DNA from: Pseudobutyrivibrio ruminis CF1b
GTDB taxonomy: Bacteria > Bacillota > Clostridia > Lachnospirales > Lachnospiraceae
Direction of reading: 5' to 3'
Assembly: GCF_000424005.1 (NCBI RefSeq)
Contig: NZ_AUJB01000010.1
Coordinates: 203,499 to 267,498 of the forward strand
Length of the DNA: 64,000 nucleotides
Both the position numbers and the translations under genes were made by a program. Below, piece after piece: positions 36,663 through 44,117 of this stretch (its first letter is position 1; each line of letters opens with the position of its first letter). Below the pieces are notes generated by a model. The model was not told the origin of the DNA. It saw only the letters and a program-made list of their open reading frames with translations, and searched no databases.

Positions 36663-36703
36663 ACCACCCAGTTACGGCAACAAGCCTAATGGGTGGTTTT
36701 TTT
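36663..36703 (+). terminator. Intrinsic terminator after phosphoglucomutase
   Basis: ACCACCCA pairs with TGGGTGGT around a 19-base loop, followed by seven T residues. Confidence 0.85.
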
Positions 36704-36734
36704 GTATCAGCAATTGCACGTAAGGGAGAAAGTT

Positions 36735-37310
36735 ATGAACGAATTAGATGAGCGCTACACTACCTCTGAAGAGGCAATAATAGATTCTTTCTTTATACTT
36801 AGCAGTGAAAAGGAATTTGAAAAAATCACTGTTTCTGATGTGGTGAAAAAATCAGGTGTTGTTCGAAGCACATTTTATAATCATTATGAGAATGTTCCGG
36901 CACTTTTATCGGCGGCTGAGGACAAGACAATTGATGATATATTTCAGCTTATGGAAAGCTTTCATCCAAAGGATGACCACCAGCTTTGCCATTCTTACTT
37001 TCTTGCAATCTGTAATTATACAAAGGAAAACAAGTTTCTGGCCAGTGTTCTTCACAGCCCAAGAGGTGACCGCTTTTTGGAAAAAGCCATGATGATGTTT
37101 CACAAGTATGTAGCTAATGTAAGTCAGAGTGAAACAGTGCGCACTGGCAACCAACAGCACTTTTCTTATATGATAGCTGCCACAATCGGCTCAACGTTGG
37201 GTGTGCTACACAAATGGACAGCGGAAGCCTGTGAGACTCCCGCTGAAGAAATAGCTGATATTCTGACCTCAGTTTTCCTAAACGGCGTTTTGCCCTTCAT
37301 GGAGAATTGA
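36735..37310 (+). CDS. TetR-family regulator
   Basis: Regulator of 191 residues. The N-terminal helix-turn-helix is ITVSDVVKKSGVVRSTFYNHYENVPALL, followed by an all-helical ligand/dimer domain with TetR_C-like composition. The frame opens at 36693, but AGGGAGA precedes the ATG at 36735. Its last 33 bases overlap the 3' end of the convergent acyl-adenylating enzyme gene, so the two transcripts are complementary over that stretch. A regulatory link to the acyl cluster is possible from position only. Confidence 0.88.
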   Translation: MNELDERYTTSEEAIIDSFFILSSEKEFEKITVSDVVKKSGVVRSTFYNHYENVPALLSAAEDKTIDDIFQLMESFHPKDDHQLCHSYFLAICNYTKENKFLASVLHSPRGDRFLEKAMMMFHKYVANVSQSETVRTGNQQHFSYMIAATIGSTLGVLHKWTAEACETPAEEIADILTSVFLNGVLPFMEN

Positions 37311-38834
37311 TGGATCATTTCTTTTAATTTTGCCAGTAGTGTTTCTAATGAATGGCTCAGTCCTGACTACCAGATTAGTGATATGTCGGTAGCTTGGCTG
37401 GCCATTATTATATTTATCAATATAATCCTGAAGCTCTTTGTTGATATCTATTGGATTCAGACACTGTCGTTGTGCATAATCCTCATCTGGATAGATGTTT
37501 GCTGTAAGACCAGTGTTGTTTCCAGTTACAATAACTTCTGCGATAAGCGGACTCAGAGCCAGCTTATTTTCAATTTCCTCAGGAGATATGTTTTCTCCAT
37601 TGGACATGATGATTAGATTCTTTACACGACCGTTGATAAAAAGATAGCCATCCTTATCAAGGTAGCCTTTATCGCCAGTGTGAAGCCAGCCATCTTCAAG
37701 AGTAGCAGCAGTTTCTTCAGGCATTTTGTAATAGCCCTTCATGACACTTGTGCCTTTTACAAGAATTTCCCCATCCACAAATTTTATTTCAACATTAGGA
37801 AGGGGCTTTCCAATTGAGCCGGCCTTATGATTATCGACAGTGTTAGTGGTGATTACAGGGGAACACTCGGACATACCGTAGCCTTCGTAAATGTCTATAC
37901 CATATCTCTTAAACTCATCAATGTAAAACGGATCCAGATGAGCTCCGCCAGTAAAAATTATTTTGAGATTTCCACCAAATACTGTTTCATAAATCATTTC
38001 TGGAGAAAGGTCTTCAATGGCTGAAAGTCTTTTGTAGATAGATTCAATCATAAGGGGAACCATGAGGATTACCTTTGGTTTGAAAATACTTATATTTCTG
38101 ACCATGTGCATGAAGGAGTCATTGATACATACGATAGCCCCCAACGAAAAGCCCTTTAGCCAGTCCATAACAAGGCAGTAGGCGTGATGGATTGGAAGAA
38201 CACTCATCATGACACAGCCAGGAGACTCTTCATAATCCACGTTTTTTACATTGTCAAAAAGATTTCGCTGGGTGAGCATAACCCCTTTACTTTTTCCGGT
38301 GGTACCTGAAGTGAAGATGATGGTGGCTATAGAATCAGGGCTGGCTCCATTTACATCCGGCTTACCTTTGCCAAGGTCAATAAGCTCAGAGAGAACACCG
38401 ATTTTAGCATTAGGAATATTCTGCTCATAGGAATCCTGAAGGAGCCACATCTGACTAATCTTAGGGCATGACTGCAGGATAGGTTCAGCAAGGGAGATAA
38501 GCTTGGGGCTAAGGAAAAGAACCTGACAGTCAGCCCGATTAATCAGATCAATCAAGTCTTCCTGTGGAAGTAATGCATCTAAAGGAACTGCTATATTAGT
38601 ACCAGTGACAATACCAAGATAGCTGGCAATCCACTGGAGGCTGCTTTCACCAATGATAGCGATGTGGGCTTCTGAAAATCCTGTTGCGGCAAGGCCTGCG
38701 CGGATATTTCTAATTCGCTCATCGAGCTTACCATAGGTAGTGTCACAGACAGCTTTTTTATCAAGCCATCTTACAGCAGTCAGGTCCTGAAAGTTGGAAG
38801 CAGTATTGTCCCAGAGAGTTCTAAGATTTTCCAT
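37278..38834 (-). CDS. AMP-forming acyl-activating enzyme (acyl-CoA/acyl-ACP ligase type)
   Basis: Adenylate-forming enzyme of 518 residues. Motifs are IIFTSGTTGKSKGV (A3), YGMSECSP (A5), the Asp in LHTGDKGY (A7), FINGRVKNLI and the catalytic lysine in NTTGKIKR (A10) near the C terminus. It has the build of long-chain acyl-CoA or acyl-ACP ligases rather than a typical amino-acid-specific NRPS domain. GGAGG lies 7 bases before the ATG and the start shares a base with the stop of the 26-codon ORF. It probably activates an acid and loads it on the carrier protein encoded just upstream. The acid is unknown. Confidence 0.92.
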   Translation of the reverse strand: MENLRTLWDNTASNFQDLTAVRWLDKKAVCDTTYGKLDERIRNIRAGLAATGFSEAHIAIIGESSLQWIASYLGIVTGTNIAVPLDALLPQEDLIDLINRADCQVLFLSPKLISLAEPILQSCPKISQMWLLQDSYEQNIPNAKIGVLSELIDLGKGKPDVNGASPDSIATIIFTSGTTGKSKGVMLTQRNLFDNVKNVDYEESPGCVMMSVLPIHHAYCLVMDWLKGFSLGAIVCINDSFMHMVRNISIFKPKVILMVPLMIESIYKRLSAIEDLSPEMIYETVFGGNLKIIFTGGAHLDPFYIDEFKRYGIDIYEGYGMSECSPVITTNTVDNHKAGSIGKPLPNVEIKFVDGEILVKGTSVMKGYYKMPEETAATLEDGWLHTGDKGYLDKDGYLFINGRVKNLIIMSNGENISPEEIENKLALSPLIAEVIVTGNNTGLTANIYPDEDYAQRQCLNPIDINKELQDYIDKYNNGQPSYRHITNLVVRTEPFIRNTTGKIKRNDPSILHEGQNAV

Positions 38835-38914
38835 TATGAAACCTCCATCAAATTAGAGAATGCTTTTCCGGTCTTATCAAAAAATCTATACCAAATCCAT
38901 TTAAGTAGCTTCAT
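38834..38914 (-). CDS. 26-residue small protein between carrier protein and acyl-activating enzyme
   Basis: A short ORF that is easily missed. Its ATG (38912-38914) overlaps the carrier-protein stop as TAATG and its own stop overlaps the ligase start as TAATG, so all three are translationally coupled. AGGAGG lies 7 bases before its start. The product begins MKLLKWIWYRFF (cationic, aromatic, amphipathic) and ends FSNLMEVS. It may be a small accessory protein, comparable in genomic position with small proteins of D-alanylation operons, or a substrate peptide. No homology is claimed. Confidence 0.75.
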   Translation of the reverse strand: MKLLKWIWYRFFDKTGKAFSNLMEVS

Positions 38915-39153
38915 TAGCCCACCTCCTGTAACTCCTGAATCATAGAAAGTGCTTCATCAATAGTACGAATCTGTATGATTTTATCCTGCTCCAGTTCCAC
39001 ATCGAATTCATCTTCCAGTTCGCCGAGAAAGGACATGAAATCAAGGGAAGAGAAATCCAGGTCTTCTCGGAATCTGGCATTTCCACTAAGTTGATCAAGT
39101 GATGTTTTGCTATATTGTGATACCAATTTCAAAAATTTTGCTTTTGTACTCAT
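38914..39153 (-). CDS. Acyl carrier protein
   Basis: Carrier protein of 79 residues, mostly helical and acidic. The expected phosphopantetheine serine lies in LDFSSLDFMSFL near residue 34-35; the usual DSL triad reads SSL here. The acidic helix II (GELEDEFDVELEQ) is typical for recognition by partner enzymes. The frame opens at 39189, but AAAGGAGG is 7 bases before the ATG at 39153. It lies 13 bases after the condensation-type gene and overlaps the 26-codon ORF. Confidence 0.88.
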   Translation of the reverse strand: MSTKAKFLKLVSQYSKTSLDQLSGNARFREDLDFSSLDFMSFLGELEDEFDVELEQDKIIQIRTIDEALSMIQELQEVG

Positions 39154-39166
39154 ATTTAATCCTCCT

Positions 39167-40549
39167 TTACACTGCTGCCATAATTTCACCTACTGTGAGA
39201 TTTGGTTGCTCAACACCTCTGAATATGATTCTCATAAGATAGTAGTTGAATAATTCCACGTGTTTCTCATTTAAGTCCGCTGTCTGATAGTGATATGAGA
39301 AATTCATTCCACCATCCTCGGTATGTGAAACGGTAAGATACATCTTCTTTGTGGCAGCCCCATTGGCGAACCACTTTGAATGCATTGGAATGTCCTTCAG
39401 ATAAGGATTATCCATTTTGGCAGTCAGGGGCTGATATGTAAGGTAACAGCTTTCATAGGTGGTATTATCTGGTGTGTGATAGCGCTTCTTGATCTCGTCG
39501 TATATCAGCTGTGGGTCATAGTTGGAATGAAGATATATCTGGTTTTGCATATCCTGTATTTCCTGAGCTGCCGAAAGAAAATCTGTGTTAGGACTGATTT
39601 TTGTTCGGCAAGGAAACATGATGGTGCGGCTACCACCGGAGGTCCACTCATCCTGAGTAGAACGTCTGGAAATAAAGTTTTGTATGGAAATATCTGTCTG
39701 CCCATTATTTACTTTTGAAAGATATGTACGCATCCCCAGAAGCAAAAGATTTGTCATGGAAATCTGATTGTTCTGGCAGAAATTATACAAAGTTTGCGAA
39801 GAGTCAGGGTCTAACTTGTAGTCTTCAACAGCCACAAATAAATCTTTAAGCTCAATATCAGCAGCTCTAAGATTTGGATTATTGTGCTTCCTGCGGGCTC
39901 TGTCCAAGGTGAGAGGTCCCTGAATATCGGAATAAATTGGTTCCCCCAGCTTATCTAAAATGTTGTCCCAGAAATTTTTATCACGTTGGAATCGTTTCTC
40001 ATTTTTGGTCTTAGACAAATCTTTTAACAGAACCTCTTCAAAATCTGCTAAATCCTCCGGCATTTCTGATCCAAATTTAAAATGGGTGTAGAGTGACATG
40101 ATGTCATTAGTCATGACCACCACTCCGCAGGAATCTATGAGCCTGTGATCCATATGAAGGAAGAAACCACGGTAACCTTCTGGAAGCTTTACCATAAAGA
40201 TTTCAAACATAGGGATGTCATCACCGTCTATTGTTTTATAAGCCCATGACTGCATGGTCTTATCTGCTTCTTCCATTGTCATGTCTGATAAATCTTTCAG
40301 TGGAATTTCATAGGTTCCGGCCGAAGAGATATATTGTTTTATGTGTCCGTTGGAATCAGGCTTTGTAAATTGAACACGCATACAACTGTAGCGCTTGATT
40401 TCCATGCGAATGCATTTTTCTAAAAGAGTAAAATCAAGGTCAGCCTGTAATGATGCCACTATGCTTAGACCAGAGACCTGCTGTGTACCGTATTTACGAA
40501 TCCACTGGTAATGCATATTTTGTGCAGCAGTTAATGGATATTTTTTCAT
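39167..40549 (-). CDS. Condensation-domain-like acyltransferase
   Basis: Stand-alone enzyme of 460 residues in the CoA-dependent acyltransferase superfamily (NRPS condensation / PapA5 / WES-like). It opens with YPLTAAQNMHY, a typical C1-type motif, and has HMDHRLIDSCGVV near residue 145-157: the active-site HHxxxDG appears as DHRLIDS, keeping the second histidine and the Asp. A late region QNFISRRSTQDEW resembles the usual NRP-loop. It would transfer an acyl group from the carrier protein to an amine or alcohol. The gene is first in the four-ORF leftward cluster. Product unknown. Confidence 0.82.
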   Translation of the reverse strand: MKKYPLTAAQNMHYQWIRKYGTQQVSGLSIVASLQADLDFTLLEKCIRMEIKRYSCMRVQFTKPDSNGHIKQYISSAGTYEIPLKDLSDMTMEEADKTMQSWAYKTIDGDDIPMFEIFMVKLPEGYRGFFLHMDHRLIDSCGVVVMTNDIMSLYTHFKFGSEMPEDLADFEEVLLKDLSKTKNEKRFQRDKNFWDNILDKLGEPIYSDIQGPLTLDRARRKHNNPNLRAADIELKDLFVAVEDYKLDPDSSQTLYNFCQNNQISMTNLLLLGMRTYLSKVNNGQTDISIQNFISRRSTQDEWTSGGSRTIMFPCRTKISPNTDFLSAAQEIQDMQNQIYLHSNYDPQLIYDEIKKRYHTPDNTTYESCYLTYQPLTAKMDNPYLKDIPMHSKWFANGAATKKMYLTVSHTEDGGMNFSYHYQTADLNEKHVELFNYYLMRIIFRGVEQPNLTVGEIMAAV

Positions 40550-40708
40550 AAGCTCCCCTCCACATCAATTCTTTTCACAGTAAAATAGCACAGCATTTTT
40601 GTATGTACCATAGGGGGAAGTAGTTAACGGACAGATTGGAATAAATTGTACAAGAGATATCAGACACTTTATTGAAATATGTTTGATATTGGCTAAGTAA
40701 TGAATGTC

Positions 40709-40740
40709 GTTTGTCACATAAAATTGCAACTTGTCACATA
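40709..40740 (+). promoter_or_regulatory. Direct-repeat operator (LytTR-like) between the acyl cluster and the peptide-signalling operon
   Basis: TTGTCACATA occurs at 40711-40720 and again at 40731-40740, a period of exactly 20 bases, as expected for two LytTR domains on one face of the helix. A related pair lies at 43051-43082, where GTCGTTT-NN-CACATAAAA is shared with this site at 16 of 18 positions. It sits 106 bases before the regulator gene and 160 bases before the divergent acyltransferase gene. AT-rich -10-like sequence (TAAAAT, 40774-40779) follows. Gene-free interval 40550-40845. Confidence 0.7.
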
Positions 40741-40845
40741 GATATTGAAGAGTGGTAAGTGGTGATTTAGTATTAAAATTGCAGATAAGCATTAAAATGG
40801 TTAATATTAAATTGATTACTTGAATTATGTGGTGGAGGAATATTA

Positions 40846-41565
40846 ATGTTTACTATAGCCATTTGCGATGATAGTCAAATGATACAGAGTGGTTTGTCTC
40901 AGTTCATAGATAGGGCCTTAGAAAATAAAAATACTGAATATGAGACTCTTACTTTTTCAAATGGTGATGAGTTATTTAGTTGGATTGATAATAACGACAG
41001 AGTAATAGAGCTATTGTTTTTAGATGTAGAAATGCCAGGAATGTCAGGTGTTGAAATCAAGTCTCAGCTGGAAAAAAATGACAAGGTTAAGCGAGTTGTT
41101 TTTGAAACCAGCCATTATGAAAATATGCAGGAAGCCTTTGGCGCAAAGGTAATTGGATTTATGTTGAAGCCTCTTAAATATGAGGATGTAAAAAAAAGAG
41201 TAGAAAATGCATTTGATGAATATACAGATGACATTCTTATTGAAATTTCTAAAGATATTTTTGTCAAAAAATCAGATATTAGCTTTATCAAAGCTGAAGG
41301 CAATTATTGCGATTTTTATTGCGTTGATGGAAAAACTATAAAAGCAATCAGAAGCTCCTTATCATATTTTAAGAAGCTGTTAGGAGATACATTCATACGG
41401 GTTCACAAATCATATATTGTAAATGCCTATGACATAAAAAAGTGTGACAGATCCTTAGTAGCAATGTCGAATAATGTACAGATTTCAATTGGAAGAAGTT
41501 ATTTGAATTCATTTAAATCAGAATATAGGGCCATTGCTTTAAGTGTTGCCCAAGCAAGGTTTTAA
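40846..41565 (+). CDS. Response regulator with LytTR DNA-binding domain (AgrA-like)
   Basis: Regulator of 239 residues. The receiver has Asp8-Asp9 (AICDDS), phospho-acceptor Asp60 in LFLDVEMPGMSG and Lys108 in MLKPL. The C-terminal LytTR domain (about 130-235) has IKAEGNYCDFY and FIRVHKSYIVNAYDI. GGTGGAGG lies before the start. It is the first gene of the signalling operon and the expected binder of the direct repeats at 40709 and 43051. Its pairing with a GHKL kinase of AgrC type is the standard arrangement in peptide quorum sensing. Confidence 0.92.
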   Translation: MFTIAICDDSQMIQSGLSQFIDRALENKNTEYETLTFSNGDELFSWIDNNDRVIELLFLDVEMPGMSGVEIKSQLEKNDKVKRVVFETSHYENMQEAFGAKVIGFMLKPLKYEDVKKRVENAFDEYTDDILIEISKDIFVKKSDISFIKAEGNYCDFYCVDGKTIKAIRSSLSYFKKLLGDTFIRVHKSYIVNAYDIKKCDRSLVAMSNNVQISIGRSYLNSFKSEYRAIALSVAQARF

Positions 41566-41604
41566 TTTTATAATAATATATATTTTAAAGAGGAGGATAA
41601 TGAA

Positions 41605-41661
41605 ATGGCAACATTAATGTACATCAATTGGGGCGGTATTTTCGACATTTTATTTGGCTAA
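41605..41661 (+). CDS. 18-residue putative signal peptide
   Basis: Short ORF encoding MATLMYINWGGIFDILFG. AGGAGG lies 8 bases before the ATG and a strong terminator begins 10 bases after the stop, so the ORF is cleanly framed as an expressed unit at the end of the regulator transcript. The product is hydrophobic with one charged residue (Asp14) and a Gly-Gly pair. It is far shorter than AgrD (about 45 residues) and there is no AgrB-like gene. I infer a pheromone or small membrane-active peptide sensed by the kinase downstream. No homology is claimed. Confidence 0.72.
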   Translation: MATLMYINWGGIFDILFG

Positions 41662-41670
41662 AAAAGAAAG

Positions 41671-41704
41671 AGAGAAGACGAGGTGTTCGTCTTCTCTTTT
41701 TTTT
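41671..41704 (+). terminator. Strong terminator between the peptide ORF and the kinase gene
   Basis: AGAGAAGACGA pairs perfectly with TCGTCTTCTCT around a 5-base loop, followed by eight T residues. It would make regulator-peptide mRNA far more abundant than kinase mRNA. Confidence 0.92.
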
Positions 41705-41755
41705 ATATATTTGCTATCATGAAACGGAAATGGTAGTTTTATGGAGAGTAATGAA

Positions 41756-43030
41756 ATGGTATTAAATGAGCACTTTTGGGGACTTGCTTTGTTAATAGAC
41801 TGTAGTTCCCTTTTGTTAACGTACATGATAGTGATGGGGGCCCGATTAAAATTCACTATTACAAGATCATTAATATATATTGCAGTATTTGTGACTAGTG
41901 TGACCCTTATTGTTTTTCCTATTAATGATAATAATATAAGAGATATAATAGGAATTGTGTTTTTGATGCCAGTAGTTTTTCTTTTGGCAGGTAGTAAGAA
42001 AAAATGGATGGCTCTGTTTTTGCCCAACTTAGTTGCATTGTCAGTTGCTCAGACTATTTTTATCCCAACATTGAGCTTTGCCAAAGTAATTATGGGAAAA
42101 AATGGATATAGTGCCTTTGTTAGTATAGTGGTTTTCATTCTCCTTTCGGTAGCATATTATTTCATACATCCAATTCAGGGTGCAGAACATGAATATTCTG
42201 TTGGACAGATAATTTTTTTGAATATTATTTCTGTATGTTTGTTTATTTTATTGGGAGAAATTCAGCGGTTTTTTAATACCAATACTACATATATTGGGAT
42301 TGGAGCCAGTAAATTAATTCATAATGCAATGCTTGGCGCATGTGTTCTTCTTTGTATTCTTGCATTTTATTTGAGTGTTATAAAAGGAAGACTCGATGAT
42401 GCAAAAAGAATAGCAGAAGAGAATGAGTTTTTGCTTAGAATGCAAAGTGAACAGATGGATACAGTCATTAAGAGTGAAGAGAAGCTTCATGCTTTTAAAC
42501 ATGATTTAATTGCTCATTTAAATGCCTTATCAGGTTTTGCTGAGGAGGGAGATGTATCAAAGGTTAAAGATTATTGTGATAATCTTTTAACTGATACGGC
42601 TTCCTTTGCAAGAGTAGCATACACAGGAAATCCAGCTCTTGATGGGGTTCTCAATCAGCTTAAAGGCATGGCAAATGACAGCGATGTGGACCTGGATATT
42701 AGAATGACAGTTCCAAAGGAAAAGAAGATATCAGATTACGATCTTTGTATTATAACCTTCAATATCATCAAGAATGCTATTGAAGCAAATAGAGGTGGTG
42801 GAAAGGTAGAGATTAAGTCGTGGCCATTTAACGAGAATCTTTGTATCATTTCATCAAATACAACTACTCATTCATTGGAATATAAAAATGGTGTGCTGTT
42901 ATCCACAAAGCGGGAATATAAGGCTCCAGGATATGGTATGCGTAATATTCAGGCTGTAATTGATAAATATGATGGAGATTTCCAGATAAAAATGGACGGA
43001 GATTTGGTAAAAGTAGAGGCGTTAGTATAA
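41756..43030 (+). CDS. GHKL sensor histidine kinase (AgrC-like)
   Basis: Kinase of 424 residues. About six membrane helices fill residues 1-205, followed by a coiled coil and the GHKL core: acceptor His249 in AFKHDLIAHLNAL, Asn340 in FNIIKNAIEA, and G box PGYGMRNIQAVIDKY. This polytopic sensor with a KHD-type histidine box is characteristic of AgrC/ComD peptide receptors. The frame opens at 41741, but the GGAG in its second codon is 9 bases before the ATG at 41756, which is the better start. The gene follows the peptide ORF after a terminator. Confidence 0.9.
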   Translation: MVLNEHFWGLALLIDCSSLLLTYMIVMGARLKFTITRSLIYIAVFVTSVTLIVFPINDNNIRDIIGIVFLMPVVFLLAGSKKKWMALFLPNLVALSVAQTIFIPTLSFAKVIMGKNGYSAFVSIVVFILLSVAYYFIHPIQGAEHEYSVGQIIFLNIISVCLFILLGEIQRFFNTNTTYIGIGASKLIHNAMLGACVLLCILAFYLSVIKGRLDDAKRIAEENEFLLRMQSEQMDTVIKSEEKLHAFKHDLIAHLNALSGFAEEGDVSKVKDYCDNLLTDTASFARVAYTGNPALDGVLNQLKGMANDSDVDLDIRMTVPKEKKISDYDLCIITFNIIKNAIEANRGGGKVEIKSWPFNENLCIISSNTTTHSLEYKNGVLLSTKREYKAPGYGMRNIQAVIDKYDGDFQIKMDGDLVKVEALV

Positions 43031-43045
43031 ACCGCCTCTATTTTT
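43014..43045 (+). terminator. Terminator overlapping the 3' end of the kinase gene
   Basis: TAGAGGCG pairs with CGCCTCTA around an 11-base loop, followed by TTTTT. The 5' arm lies in the last codons of the kinase gene. Confidence 0.82.
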
Positions 43046-43050
43046 GTGTC

Positions 43051-43082
43051 GTTTAACACATAAAAATGTTGTTGGTAACAGA
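43051..43082 (+). promoter_or_regulatory. Second LytTR-like direct-repeat operator, upstream of the CPBP protease gene
   Basis: GTTTAACACATA (43051-43062) and GTTGGTAACAGA (43071-43082) repeat with the same 20-base period as the pair at 40709-40740, and the first half-site region shares GTCGTTT and CACATAAAA with it. A TATAGT -10 element (43119-43124) lies 36 bases downstream and no good -35 is visible, as expected for an activator-dependent promoter. Confidence 0.62.
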
Positions 43083-43150
43083 TTGATTGAGTTTTTATTT
43101 TGTGCACTGTACCATGTTTATAGTTAGTAAACAAGAAGGAGAAAATAAAG

Positions 43151-43972
43151 ATGGATAAAACAGAAAACAAATCAGAGTTGATAAAATTAATTATCGTATA
43201 TGCGGTAGACTTGGCAATTATGATAGGGCTTTCATATGCTCTTCCTAATCTGGCGCCTAATATGCCAATTATTGCTAAGGCTGCTTTAATATACATTCTT
43301 TTACTTGTACCAGTTATTGTATATGCGATAAAGAAGGGCGATTGTACAGCAGAAGCTTTTGGCTTTAGAAAAATTAAGGTAAGCACTTTCTTCTTTACAA
43401 TTCTTTTATCAATTGTAAGTGCACCAATGTATATGTTTGCAAATGTGCTGTCTCAGCTTGTTGTTCCAAACGTACTTATCCAGAACATGGATAATTTAAT
43501 GGGAGATTCTATGGGGGCATCATTTATTGCGATGGCTGTTTTTGCACCTATAGCAGAGGAAATAATCTGCCGAGGATTTTTCACAAATAGATTAAAGAAA
43601 ACAGTTCCATTCGCAGCAGCTGCAGTTATTTCTGCTGTAATGTTTGGATTACTTCACTTAAATATTAATCAGTTCTGCTACACACTTGTACTAGGCATCA
43701 TTTTTGCATATGTTAACAAAGCCAGCGGAAGTATTTTCACTTCAATTATCATGCATTTTCTTGTTAATGCTTCTAATATTGGAATCGTGCTTTTGGCTCA
43801 GAAGACACTACAGAATATGGGAATGGATTTGGCAGAGACAGCTGAAACTAGCCGTCAGAACGCCGGAGCAATGATTTTCGCAGTCGTATTCTACGGAATT
43901 TTGGCTATAATCTCATTTTTCCTTAGCCGTAAGGTAATAAGAGCTATCGCAAAACGCGAAGGAAATGAATAA
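43151..43972 (+). CDS. CPBP-family intramembrane metalloprotease
   Basis: Membrane protease of 273 residues with about eight helices. Active-site motifs are EExxxR (Glu136-Glu137-Arg141 in AEEIICRGFF), His169 in FGLLHLN and His202-x-x-x-Asn206 in MHFLVNAS, so all catalytic positions are intact. Family members include Rce1, bacteriocin-immunity proteins and MroQ, which takes part in Agr peptide handling in Staphylococcus. With the direct-repeat operator upstream, it is probably part of the peptide-signalling module, as maturation protease or immunity factor. Good AAGGAG site. Confidence 0.9.
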   Translation: MDKTENKSELIKLIIVYAVDLAIMIGLSYALPNLAPNMPIIAKAALIYILLLVPVIVYAIKKGDCTAEAFGFRKIKVSTFFFTILLSIVSAPMYMFANVLSQLVVPNVLIQNMDNLMGDSMGASFIAMAVFAPIAEEIICRGFFTNRLKKTVPFAAAAVISAVMFGLLHLNINQFCYTLVLGIIFAYVNKASGSIFTSIIMHFLVNASNIGIVLLAQKTLQNMGMDLAETAETSRQNAGAMIFAVVFYGILAIISFFLSRKVIRAIAKREGNE

Positions 43973-43986
43973 AAGATAAGGTATCC

Positions 43987-44018
43987 GGACCTTCCCTGAT
44001 ATGGGAGGGTCTTTTTTT
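43987..44018 (+). terminator. Intrinsic terminator after the CPBP gene
   Basis: GACCTTCCC pairs with GGGAGGGTC (one G-T pair) around TGATAT, followed by seven T residues. Confidence 0.88.
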
Positions 44019-44117
44019 ATTTTGATAAGAATTTAGAATATTCTTTAAATATACATTTTGGGAGAATAGTGTATAATACTATAATAAAAGTATTAAATTA
44101 CCAGGGGGATTAGAATA

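Noticed and set aside
39380..39718. 112-codon plus-strand ORF
   Set aside because: Shadow of the condensation-type gene on the other strand; no RBS.
41600..41617. Alternative 5-codon ORF starting at 41600 before the signal peptide
   Set aside because: Only ATG AAA TGG CAA CAT TAA, with just 3 bases between AGGAGG and ATG; the 18-codon ORF has correct spacing and a sensible end.
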